64,000 nucleotides of DNA from Terriglobia bacterium (GTDB lineage Bacteria; Acidobacteriota; Terriglobia; Bryobacterales; UBA6623). The notes under the pieces were generated by a model, which was given only the letters and a program-made list of their open reading frames with translations, did no database searches and was not told the DNA's origin. The stretch is taken from assembly GCA_009841225.1 (NCBI GenBank), contig VXMF01000012.1:62001-126000 (forward strand), written 5' to 3'. The translations under genes were made by a program, and so were the position numbers. Positions 37,167-45,386 of this stretch are shown piece by piece; the first letter of the stretch is position 1, and every line of letters starts with the position of its first letter.

Positions 37167-38477
37167 TCAAAGCTCCGCTAAGAACTGTGCGTGATACAGC
37201 GGCCACATCTCGATTTGTGCGCTCTGCTGGAGCCGCGGCCCCCCGTAGAGCTTTAGTGCACGCCGGGGCTTGTAGCGCTCAAGATACGATCGCAGGCTGC
37301 GAGCGCGCGTGCGAGATCCGCTCTTGACCTCGACCGGGACGATCTCTCCCGTATCGTCGCGGAGGATGAATTCTAGCTCGGACTGGCCTTGCTCCCATCC
37401 GAATGTCGGGTAGAGGCCGTGGGCGGTCATTTCGGCCTGAACAAAGTTTTCGGCGACAAAGCCCTTATAGTCGACGTTCTGTGCGCGTTGATCGGCGTAT
37501 CTCAGGCCAAGCATGTGCCCGAGTAGTCCGACATCGAACAAGTAGAGCTTGAACATGTTCTGCCGGGCCTGCGCCACCAGGGGCACGCGTGGCTTGCCAT
37601 TGATCGGGTAGCACTTGCGGACGAGGTTCGCCGCTTCGAGCCAGTCGATGGGGCCGCGCAGGTCTTGGTAGCGTCGCTTGCGGTCGATTACGCCCGAGAA
37701 CCTGAATCGGCGCACAGAAGTGTCTCGGCTACTCCCTAGCTGGCGAGGCACGTCAGCAAACACTGCTCCGATGTGCTGCGCGTGCAGCCGGCCGGCATAC
37801 TTGCCGAAGTCGCGTTCAAAGCCGGCGACGAGGAGTTGGTGTATGCGCTCGACTTGCTCGATCCTTTCATGCGGGCTCCTGCGGCCGTCAAACCAGCTTT
37901 GCACGGCCTCGGGCATGCCCCCTACGAAGTAGTAGTCCAGAAGGAGCGACCACAGCTTGCGGTGGGCAAGCTGGCCGCTGCGCCGTTCCCGCAGTGCTTC
38001 GAGCAGGCGGGGCTCGTCGGCTGCGATGACGAATTCTTCGAAGCACAGGGGCGAGAGTTCGACTTGGTCAACTTTTCCAACAGGAAAGGAATCCAGCAGT
38101 CCGATGTTCGAGCCACTTGCGCATACAAAGGCGTTCGGGAGCACTTCGGCAAAGTATTTCAGCGAATCGACTGCTGACTGGCACTCGCCGATCTCATCGA
38201 AGAAGATGAGGTCGTGTTGGAGTTCGACGGCGGTGTTGAGACGAAGTTCGATATTGGCAATGACCCGCCGGGGATCTAGACCGTCCTCGAATAGCTCCGC
38301 CAGGCCCGGCTCTTTGCGAAAATCGAGAGTATGTACGCCCCTGAACTCCTTGGCTCCGAAGATCTGTTCGAGTAAGACGGTCTTGCCAACTTGCCGGGCC
38401 CCATCAAGCAGCAAGGGCTTTCGGTGGGGCTGCTGTTTCCACCTCAACAGGTCGTTGATTCGCAGGCGTCGTAGCAT
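37167..38477 (-). CDS. AAA_14/DUF4143 ATPase
   Basis: 436 aa from ATG 38477 (MLRRLRINDLLRW, the usual N-terminus). The upstream 18 codons of open frame are not typical. Walker A is GARQVGKT (26-33) and Walker B is LIFFDEIGEC. A sensor segment FVCASGSNIGLL and LSPLCFEEFV follow. The C-terminal DUF4143 half contains NMFKLYLFDVGLLGHMLGL, KGFVAENFVQAEM and LEFILRD-x-GEIVPVEVKSG, a PD-(D/E)xK-like E-x-K core. The family is widespread, mobile and of unclear function. The gene lies beside an AT-rich repeat stretch, unlike the rest of the window, suggesting acquisition. Confidence 0.9.
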   Translation of the reverse strand: MLRRLRINDLLRWKQQPHRKPLLLDGARQVGKTVLLEQIFGAKEFRGVHTLDFRKEPGLAELFEDGLDPRRVIANIELRLNTAVELQHDLIFFDEIGECQSAVDSLKYFAEVLPNAFVCASGSNIGLLDSFPVGKVDQVELSPLCFEEFVIAADEPRLLEALRERRSGQLAHRKLWSLLLDYYFVGGMPEAVQSWFDGRRSPHERIEQVERIHQLLVAGFERDFGKYAGRLHAQHIGAVFADVPRQLGSSRDTSVRRFRFSGVIDRKRRYQDLRGPIDWLEAANLVRKCYPINGKPRVPLVAQARQNMFKLYLFDVGLLGHMLGLRYADQRAQNVDYKGFVAENFVQAEMTAHGLYPTFGWEQGQSELEFILRDDTGEIVPVEVKSGSRTRARSLRSYLERYKPRRALKLYGGPRLQQSAQIEMWPLYHAQFLAEL

Positions 38478-39203
38478 TTCCAGATGGTCTCCAGCAAGCC
38501 TTGTGACGGGCCAGAACAGTGCGCCGACCACAAGTGTAACATATTTATCTAGATATAAATGTGATAGAATGACATTATTATCGAGATATAAATATCATTT
38601 TGTCTCATTTAATTAGAGATAGAAGTGCTAATGCTGGGAAATTCATCGGACTGCTGGGCAGCTGCAGACGCTCCGAGTACGGCCTTAGAGACATTTCAGC
38701 GGATACAAGTGGCATGAATGACCAGTTGTATCGAGATATAACTGCGTATTCTCAGCACTTGATAGGCGCCGCTCCCCGCCACCCTAACCGCTCCTCGGCC
38801 CTGCTCGAACGCACCGCATCCATCTATCCATCTGCTACTACACACCCCCAGTCCACTCCTCCTGCGCATCCCATCACGCTAATCCCCCTCACTGCAGTTG
38901 CGGATCTATTTGAAAAATCCACCCTTCAACTGCAGAAACAAAGCGGGATTCGCATAGCGAATCAATCCGAGATACAACAAGCCCTAGTCCCACATCCAGG
39001 GGCTATCGGGCGGCACGACGACCTGCGCCTTCAGGCGCGTAACCCTACATTCCTGGGCGACCTAGTGAACAATGATCTCGTCTGGAGGGGCTTGGCCGGG
39101 CAGGATCATGCGCTCTCCCCGATCATGTCATCCTTGGCGCTCAGCATGCCACGAGCCCGGAGAGGGTAACAAGCGCCGCGCTGACACAATCCTGACGCTG
39201 CGA
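38478..39203. other. Non-coding island, AT-rich at its left end
   Basis: About 725 bp between the ATPase start and the nuclease-like gene. The first 140 bp is strikingly AT-rich and carries iterated repeats (listed separately). The rest is of normal composition. A 189-codon frame (38600-39169) crosses it but has no usable start context and no family resemblance, so it is not called. Confidence 0.55.
38545..38643. repeat. About 33-bp iterated AT-rich repeats upstream of the ATPase gene
   Basis: TTATCTAGATATAAAT (38545-38560) and TTATCGAGATATAAAT (38578-38593) differ by one base and start 33 bp apart. A degraded third unit, AATTAGAGATAGAAGT, starts another 33 bp on (38611-38626). A further copy, GTATCGAGATATAACT, is at 38728-38743. 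The first copies lie 70-115 bp before the ATPase start and may be operator sites. There are too few, and no conserved spacers, for a CRISPR array. Confidence 0.65.
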
Positions 39204-40631
39204 TCATGAGGACGGCTCCGCCGCGACTGTGGCAGAGCTCACTGGAGGCACCGGAAACACAACCACTTCACCAGTAGTCATGCAGATCGCCTCACGGCAT
39301 GACGCAGCGTACGCTTCGTCACCAGTCTCACGCAAGTACCGCGATGGCTCGAACAGGTCCATGGTTCGGACGAGCGCTATGCCACTGCGCTTCGCGGCAG
39401 TAGCGCACTTCGCTGTAAAGGTCTGCGGGTTCCTGTCGGCCGGCGCGACAAGACGTTCCGCGTTTCCAAACAAGACGCCCTTCGCGTAGGTGGTCACGTC
39501 ATCTCGTGCGAAGTCTTCCTGTAGATTGCGCTCCAACTGGCTTAGCTTTGCGACGTTGATCGCCCGACTGTCCTTCCCCTCCACCTCACCTAGACAGCGA
39601 CCTTCCGCACTCTCGAAGACAACGTCAAATTCAGAGTCACCACCCCTGAACGGCTTCGCTGAGAACCCGAATAACCCGAGTGCTTCTCTTACCGCCGCTT
39701 CAAGTGGCGGCCCCTGTTCGTACAAGAGACCTCGCAGCGAACCCGCTTCCTCTAAGCTCTGCTCAAGGAGCGTGCGACGTTCATGCAACTCAGATATCGA
39801 GGCGGTGGCAGATGCGATATCAGAGAGAAGGTCGCGCTCCTTCTCCGTGGTCCATTTGCCGTCTTGTGCCCATCGCGGCGGTGGAGTTCTCGACCGCCCG
39901 GCCCGAATCGCGTCGGAAAGAGCTGTGAGGGTGGCGACCAGCCTCTTTCCAAAACGAAGAGCTTCTCGACTCCAACACGCTTTACCAGACTCCTCGTCCC
40001 TAACAACGAAAGAGTCTTGGTTGTATCTCAAGGGCGGCAGTAACAGCATGGTGCCTTTCCCTCGCACCAAGGCACCGACCTTGTTGGCTCCTGCCTTGGT
40101 CGTGATCAAAACGTTCGTAAACTCGCCATCGATGAACGCCTCGTAAGGAGAGGTGCTGCCAAATTCTCTCCAATAGGGTGCGAGCAGTGATGCGTCTGTC
40201 GTGAGCTTCACCTCGCGACCGCTCTTGGACTGGACTGAGGTGATCTGCGGGACTGCATCGTAGCTTGAGGCGTCTGTCACGATGTCGGTGGTCACTCGAC
40301 TGCGCCCAGTGCCGGAGAAGGTCTGCTCTCCGGTGTGTCTGTAGCACAGTTCAGGTTTCGTTAGGTAAACAATAACCAACTTTCCGGCGTTCGTTGCCGC
40401 GACTAGTTCTGACGCCCAATGCCGAGCGTTCTCTGGGTAACGCACCGAGTCACGTTCTCCCAACAATCTTCGACCGTTGTAGCTCTGGTCGCGGCCGTAT
40501 GGGTCCAACGGCAACGATGGCTCAAACAGGACGATATCTGCGTCGAGCAAGGACTGATCGGAGTCCAATGGGACGTGCTCGAACTCATCTCCGGGAAGGT
40601 CGAACCCGACGGTAAAGATTCGGCTGGGCAT
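39204..40631 (-). CDS. Unknown protein with a C-terminal PD-(D/E)xK nuclease motif
   Basis: 475 aa, not recognised as a named family. The N-terminal half (1-240) looks globular with alternating strands (DADIVLFEP, KLVIVYLTKPEL, GALVRGKGTMLLLPP), like the GATase/ThuA-type folds found on some defence proteins. A predicted coiled coil at about 262-300 (EKERDLLSDIASATASISEL) leads to AAVREALGLFGFSAKPF. The restriction-endonuclease core follows: EFDVVF (D336), then GRCLGEVEGKD (E351-x-K353). This arrangement fits a DNA- or nucleotide-directed nuclease. It has no signal peptide, so it is cytosolic. Neighbour of the AAA_14 ATPase. ATG 40631 is the first start. Confidence 0.72.
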   Translation of the reverse strand: MPSRIFTVGFDLPGDEFEHVPLDSDQSLLDADIVLFEPSLPLDPYGRDQSYNGRRLLGERDSVRYPENARHWASELVAATNAGKLVIVYLTKPELCYRHTGEQTFSGTGRSRVTTDIVTDASSYDAVPQITSVQSKSGREVKLTTDASLLAPYWREFGSTSPYEAFIDGEFTNVLITTKAGANKVGALVRGKGTMLLLPPLRYNQDSFVVRDEESGKACWSREALRFGKRLVATLTALSDAIRAGRSRTPPPRWAQDGKWTTEKERDLLSDIASATASISELHERRTLLEQSLEEAGSLRGLLYEQGPPLEAAVREALGLFGFSAKPFRGGDSEFDVVFESAEGRCLGEVEGKDSRAINVAKLSQLERNLQEDFARDDVTTYAKGVLFGNAERLVAPADRNPQTFTAKCATAAKRSGIALVRTMDLFEPSRYLRETGDEAYAASCREAICMTTGEVVVFPVPPVSSATVAAEPSS

Positions 40632-41008
40632 GATTCGATCTCAGCGGTGCTCCTATCCGCAGGGTAGCGCGCCGAGTGCCGGATGCGACTGACTAGGTGC
40701 ACTACGGTGCAGGCAATCCAAGTGTCGATGCCGGGGAGTCGTGTGGGCCTGCGCAGTGACCGCGGTCGAACGGGCTTGTTGTGTTGTCCCTGCCCATACC
40801 CGCGTTGTGCCCAAGCGCCGCGATCGTGTCTCGGTTGTTGGTTGCGGGAACTCTGGCAGGTAGCACTCCGGAAATCTGGTGGGTCCACCGAGCTTGAGAT
40901 TGCCTGGATCGAGGGTGCTGTCCGTCACTCAGGTGACGCATCGCCTGACACAGCGGGAGGCAGATCGACGAAAGTCCTAGCAATTCCCCAGTCGGCGATA
41001 TACCGTGC
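40632..41008. other. Intergenic region, no recognised gene
   Basis: About 375 bp between two minus-strand genes. Several short frames occur on both strands without signals or family features. Small hairpins such as TGCAC-TACG-GTGCA (near 40698-40712) are present. No clear promoter was seen. Confidence 0.45.
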
Positions 41009-42367
41009 CTAGTGGACGGTATCATGTTGCCGCCGCGGATTCGGAGTGGGCATCTGCGCTCCTACGCGAGCGCGCCAGGCGGCAAGGTCAGCTCTCAACT
41101 GCTCTGCAATCTCCGGGCGAGAACCGGTCAAGTCGCGGCTCTCGGAGATGTCCTCGGCTAGGTCGAAGAGTTCGTATTTTCGACCGGCACCCGCAACGGT
41201 CCCTTCAAACCATTCGATGAACTTGTATTTCCCCCGGCGGATGGCCCCTGCCGGGACCATGCCCGATCCAACGTGGTAGTGGGGGTAGTGCCAGTAAAGC
41301 GTCCGTTCCGTCCGCGACGCTTGTCCCTGTAGGACATCTAGGAAGCTTTCGCCATCGAGATCGTCAGGAGCATCCGCGTCATCCAGGAGTTCAAGGAACG
41401 TCGGAAAGAGGTCCACCGTCGTCATCAAGTGATCGGTCATGGAGCCGGGATCGGTGTGTCCTGGCCAGCGGATCACCAATGGCACTCGGACGCCGCCCTC
41501 GTAGAGCCATCCCTTGCCTGAGCGCAGCGGGTCTTGGCGGGCGTAGGTCTCCTTGCCGCCGTTGTCCGAATAGAAGATCACCATCGTGTTGTCACGCAGG
41601 CCGAGTTGGTCGAGCTTGGACACTACCTGCCCAACGCCATCGTCTAGGCGCTCGACGATCGCCGCGATAGTGGGCATGATCTGCAGGCGCTCCAGCAGGG
41701 GATGTCCGATGTACGGAGAAATCCGGGCGCGGCTCTCTATCACCGGCTCGTGGATCGAGTTATGAGGCAGGTAGAGGAAGAACGGTTCCGAGCCGTGGCT
41801 CTCCAAGAATTGCACGGCATGGTCGGTGATGGACTGCACGTTGTGCGGATCCACCTCGGGGTCGCTCTCGCCGATGATCGGCTTATAGGTAACCAAGACG
41901 TCATCGAATCCCTGCTTGTCAGGGTTGTATGGCAGGCTGGCCGGCGGTCGCTTGTCTTGGCTTAGGTGCCACTTGCCGAAATGAGCGGTTCGATAGCCGT
42001 GGCGTCGAAAGACTTCGGCGACCGTCGTGACCTCAAGGTCGAGGCGCTTGTGCCACTCGGGCTGCAGCAGTGGCTTTCCCTTCGGATTGGATCCCTTGAT
42101 GTGATCTGTCAGGTGCAGCCGAGCAGGATAGAGCCCACTCATTAGCGCGGCTCGGGTCGGCGAGCAGACCGCCGCTGACGAGTACGCACTGGTGAAGCGC
42201 ATGCCCTCGCTGGCGAGACGATCAATATTCGGTGTTCGGTACGCTTCGCCGCCATTAGCCCCGATCTGGCTCCATCCGAGATCGTCAGCCAGGATCAGGA
42301 CAACGTTCGGCCTTTGTTCTGCGGCACCCAATGCCGTCGCCACGAGCATCAGTGCCGCGACTCTCAT
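41009..42367 (-). CDS. Type I sulfatase, exported
   Basis: 452 aa from ATG 42367, which starts the signal peptide (MRVAALMLVATALGAAEQ). The frame is open upstream to 42463 without signal character. Active site: LILADDLGWSQIG (metal Asp pair) and C68 in VCSPTRAALMSGLYP, a C-x-P-T-R type FGly site. TAHFGKWHLS, FYSDNGG and KYELFDLAEDISESRDL are also typical. Substrate unknown; presumably a sulfated glycan, since a TonB-dependent receptor and another sulfatase lie upstream on the same strand. Maturation requires an FGE or anSME not found in this window. Confidence 0.92.
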   Translation of the reverse strand: MRVAALMLVATALGAAEQRPNVVLILADDLGWSQIGANGGEAYRTPNIDRLASEGMRFTSAYSSAAVCSPTRAALMSGLYPARLHLTDHIKGSNPKGKPLLQPEWHKRLDLEVTTVAEVFRRHGYRTAHFGKWHLSQDKRPPASLPYNPDKQGFDDVLVTYKPIIGESDPEVDPHNVQSITDHAVQFLESHGSEPFFLYLPHNSIHEPVIESRARISPYIGHPLLERLQIMPTIAAIVERLDDGVGQVVSKLDQLGLRDNTMVIFYSDNGGKETYARQDPLRSGKGWLYEGGVRVPLVIRWPGHTDPGSMTDHLMTTVDLFPTFLELLDDADAPDDLDGESFLDVLQGQASRTERTLYWHYPHYHVGSGMVPAGAIRRGKYKFIEWFEGTVAGAGRKYELFDLAEDISESRDLTGSRPEIAEQLRADLAAWRARVGAQMPTPNPRRQHDTVH

Positions 42368-42515
42368 GGCGTTGAGTATAGAACCCGGCCACGCCACCTC
42401 GGGGTGCTGGCCAGCTCGACCATCGATTCTGATCGCGAGTGCCTGGCCGCTGATGCTTGCCAAGACGGCACCCTAGAGTGCGTTGAATCGCAGGTCTGAA
42501 CGGCGAAAGCGCGTG

Positions 42516-44336
42516 CTATTGACGAACGATTTCGACGTGCCAGACTCCTTGAAGCTCAGACCCCTCCACCAGTCTGGCTTCGAATGAACCTTCGCCAGTG
42601 GCCAGCGTGACCGCCTCAAAGCGTACGCTCTCCGCGCCGGCCGAAACTGCCGCCGACTCTTCCGATCCTTGAAACGCAATCGCAGCTGTCGCCGCGGCTC
42701 GGGCTGGATTGGCGAAGGTGACCACCACGTCGTAAGGTCCTTCCGAGGCAACCTCGACTTCCCACTTGCCCAAGACCTTTTCATCCCGACCCCAGCCGTC
42801 CGGGGTCTCCATGCGCCAGTCTTGGCGCGTCAGGGTCACACGCTCTTGCTCGTCGCTGCCGATCGTGAACCGCACCGCTTCAAAGCCCCGGCCGGACGAC
42901 ACGTCGTCAAACCAGTCGTCATACCCTGTCTTGAGGCGCTCGACCACATCGGGCATGTCCGCGGCAAGGTCGGTCTCTTCCCCCGGATCGGCCTCTAGGT
43001 CATATAGTTCGAACGCGGCGTCTTCCGGCGGCGGCTCGCGGAAACTCAGCGGCTGCACCAACTTGTACTGCTGCTCGACGGCAGCGAACGCGCGGTAGCG
43101 CTGGGGCGCGTTGCCCCGGTGAGCTTGGACAAAATACGTCCGCTCCGGCAGTTGCGACACTGCGCCGTCCCACAGGGCAAGCAGATTGATCCCGTCGAAG
43201 TCCACGCCGGACGGCGCGGCCACCCCGGCTGCTGCGAGCAGCGTCGGCGTCACATCGATATGGGCTCCCAGCGATTCGACCTTGCGCGGCTCGAGGCGGT
43301 CAGGCCAGCGGACTAGGAACGGCACGCGGATGCCGCCCTCGTAAACGGTCGCCTTCTGAGCGCGGAGCCCTGCGTGGTACAGGCGCGTCGTCGGCCCGTT
43401 GTCGGTCATGAAGATGAAGATCGTGTTGCCTGCCAGCCCCTGTGCCTCGAGATGGTCCAGTAGCCGTCCGACGTTGTCGTCAATGTTCGTGATCATGCCG
43501 TAGATGCGGGCGTCCTTGTCCGAGAGGCCTTGGGCAGCGTAGGGCTCTCGGTAGGAGTCCGGGACCAGATATGGGGAGTGCGGCGCGTTGGTGGGGATGT
43601 AGGCGAAGAACGGCTCGCCACTCCCGTCACCGATCCAGCGGATCGCCTCGTCGAAGTACACATCGGTGCAGTAGCCCTCGAACGATTCCTGCTCGCCGTT
43701 GCGGAACAGGATCGGATCGAAGTAGTCCGATCCGGGCGGATCGGAGGGCTGTCCGATGCCGCCGCCCTTGTGAACCACGGACGCTTGGAAACCTTGGTCG
43801 ATGGTGCGCTGCGGGTAGTTGTCCCCGAGGTGCCACTTGCCGAAGATGCCGGTGCGGTAGCCGGAATCTCCTAGCATCTCGGCGACGGTCACTTCGTCCG
43901 GCGCCATCATGGCGCGGCCCAAGTAGGTGTCGACGATGCCCGTCCGGTAGTTGTAGCGACCCGTCATCAGCGCGGCCCGGGTCGGGGCGCAGACCGGCGA
44001 TACGTAGAAGCGCGTCATTTCGACGCTCTCCGCCGCTAGTGCGTCCAGACGGGGGGTTTGCAGGACCGGGTCGCCGTGCGAACCAAGCTGGGCCCAGCCC
44101 TGATCGTCAGTCATGATCAGGACGATGTTGGGCCTGCCAGCGACCTCGCCGGCAGGCTGGCAGGCCAAGGCCAGCAAGATCAGTGAAGTTAGGGCGAGAA
44201 CTCGAGCTGACGCGCCGAGATCATGCCGGGCGCTCGTCGCGATCGGTGTAGAACTTGGCGATTTCGGGCCGGCGGCCGGCGGCTGGCGATGGCGGCGATT
44301 TGCGACTGTCAAGGCAGTTCGGTGCCTCACTTCCAT
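42516..44336 (-). CDS. Type I sulfatase with an extra C-terminal beta-sandwich, exported
   Basis: 606 aa. Residues 1-45 are polar, followed by a hydrophobic segment LALTSLILLALACQP, a probable lipoprotein or anchor signal with an unusually long lead, so the start is uncertain. Sulfatase core: IVLIMTDDQGWAQLG; C116 in VCAPTRAALMTG; GIFGKWHLGDN; FMTDNGP; and FELYDLEADPGEETDL. After about 490 a beta-rich tail (WEVEVASEGPYDVVVTFANP, then SFEARLVEG) looks like a carbohydrate-binding sandwich. The ATG overlaps the upstream lipoprotein gene by 10 bp (ATGGAAGTGA), implying translational coupling. Confidence 0.88.
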   Translation of the reverse strand: MEVRHRTALTVANRRHRQPPAAGPKSPSSTPIATSARHDLGASARVLALTSLILLALACQPAGEVAGRPNIVLIMTDDQGWAQLGSHGDPVLQTPRLDALAAESVEMTRFYVSPVCAPTRAALMTGRYNYRTGIVDTYLGRAMMAPDEVTVAEMLGDSGYRTGIFGKWHLGDNYPQRTIDQGFQASVVHKGGGIGQPSDPPGSDYFDPILFRNGEQESFEGYCTDVYFDEAIRWIGDGSGEPFFAYIPTNAPHSPYLVPDSYREPYAAQGLSDKDARIYGMITNIDDNVGRLLDHLEAQGLAGNTIFIFMTDNGPTTRLYHAGLRAQKATVYEGGIRVPFLVRWPDRLEPRKVESLGAHIDVTPTLLAAAGVAAPSGVDFDGINLLALWDGAVSQLPERTYFVQAHRGNAPQRYRAFAAVEQQYKLVQPLSFREPPPEDAAFELYDLEADPGEETDLAADMPDVVERLKTGYDDWFDDVSSGRGFEAVRFTIGSDEQERVTLTRQDWRMETPDGWGRDEKVLGKWEVEVASEGPYDVVVTFANPARAAATAAIAFQGSEESAAVSAGAESVRFEAVTLATGEGSFEARLVEGSELQGVWHVEIVRQ

Positions 44337-45172
44337 GTCACTTCCATCGCGAAGAAGTGGTCGAAGACCTCGCGGTTCGGATGATTGGCGTCATTCGTTT
44401 CGGGACTGCGGATGTAGAAGTCGAGCTGCTGCAGCGCCGGATTCACAGCGCCGGCATCGGATGTCTTGCCGTCCAGCGGGTAGTGTGCCACGAGGTTCCG
44501 GTCGCGCATGCCCTGCGTGACCATGAAGTGGATCTCGTAGTCGCTATACAGGGCCTCGCCGTTGAGCGTGGCCGATCCCATGCCCCAGCCAGCGACGTAT
44601 AGCAGGCTCTTGGGCCAGTTCGCATCGCCGCAGCCTGAATCGCCATGCTCGAAGAGAAAGGCGGCGATCCCGCCGTCTTGGCAAGGCGAGAACTCCTTGA
44701 TCTCTTCGAGGTCGATGACGTACTTGCCTTCCGGCAGCTCAAGTTCGGCGCGGAATGTGCCCGTGTTGGCGATCTCGTCGACATCGATCTCGGCCGTTCC
44801 TCCGACAGGGCGGAGTGTTTCCCCGTCATTGCCCATGTGGTCCCATGGGCTGGCGTCGTTCAGAGTTCCGACCTGGTAGATGCGTGCGCCGGAGATCACG
44901 AAGCGTCCGTCGTAGAGGTCATGCTGCCCCGGCTCGTAGAGGCCCATCGCGGTGCCCGGCTGGGTGCGCGGCCCGCGCTGGGGCTCTTGCGCCGTCGCCG
45001 AATCCTCGGGTGCTTGGGCCGAGCAGCCAAGCAGCGAGGCAACAAGGAGAGCAGCACTGACGGCCAGCGTGAGGCTTGCCGCGAGTCGTAAAGGGCCTCG
45101 GATCCGACCGATCTGGCGCGACGCGGGTCCAGGGTGGTCTTCAGTCGAAGATGATTGGGTGATGCGCTGCAT
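44327..45172 (-). CDS. Lipoprotein of unknown family, coupled to the sulfatase gene
   Basis: 281 aa. A signal with canonical lipobox LLGC (C50) follows a basic region (RIRGPLRLAASLTLA). The mature part is predicted to be beta-rich with acidic stretches: TAEIDVDEIANTGTFRAELELPEG; FSPCQDGGIAAFLFEHGDSGCGD (two Cys pairs); YPLDGKTSDAG. No family recognised. The 3' end overlaps the sulfatase start by 10 bp, so the two are made together. An outer-membrane or periplasmic glycan-binding role is plausible but unsupported. Confidence 0.75.
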   Translation of the reverse strand: MQRITQSSSTEDHPGPASRQIGRIRGPLRLAASLTLAVSAALLVASLLGCSAQAPEDSATAQEPQRGPRTQPGTAMGLYEPGQHDLYDGRFVISGARIYQVGTLNDASPWDHMGNDGETLRPVGGTAEIDVDEIANTGTFRAELELPEGKYVIDLEEIKEFSPCQDGGIAAFLFEHGDSGCGDANWPKSLLYVAGWGMGSATLNGEALYSDYEIHFMVTQGMRDRNLVAHYPLDGKTSDAGAVNPALQQLDFYIRSPETNDANHPNREVFDHFFAMEVTWK

Positions 45173-45386
45173 AAGTGGAAGCCTACCACGGCAAGCCCTG
45201 GACTAGGATCTCTGGCGTCAGATGAGGCTCGGTTCGCGAATCGCGTGCGCGGTTCAGCCGAGGCAACTGCGACGGCGGGCCCGAGCGAGGGCGGGTAGAT
45301 CGGCCTGCCTGTTGGAACCAGACCGGGCAGCTGGCCGTGGGCTCGGCGTCCAGTGAGACTGAATTGTTGGCAATGCCGCCCTGGAA

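Noticed and set aside
38545..38743. Possible CRISPR array from spaced AT-rich repeats
   Set aside because: Only three 33-bp-phased units plus one distant copy, degraded repeats, no spacers of equal unique sequence and no cas genes.
38600..39169. 189-codon frame across the AT-rich island
   Set aside because: TTG start without a Shine-Dalgarno; the translated repeats (RDxxA-like) come from the DNA repeats, and nothing resembles a family. It could be a decayed gene but is not supported.
40632..41008. Several 80-160-codon frames on both strands
   Set aside because: Overlapping, without starts or domain features; consistent with chance in G+C-rich DNA.
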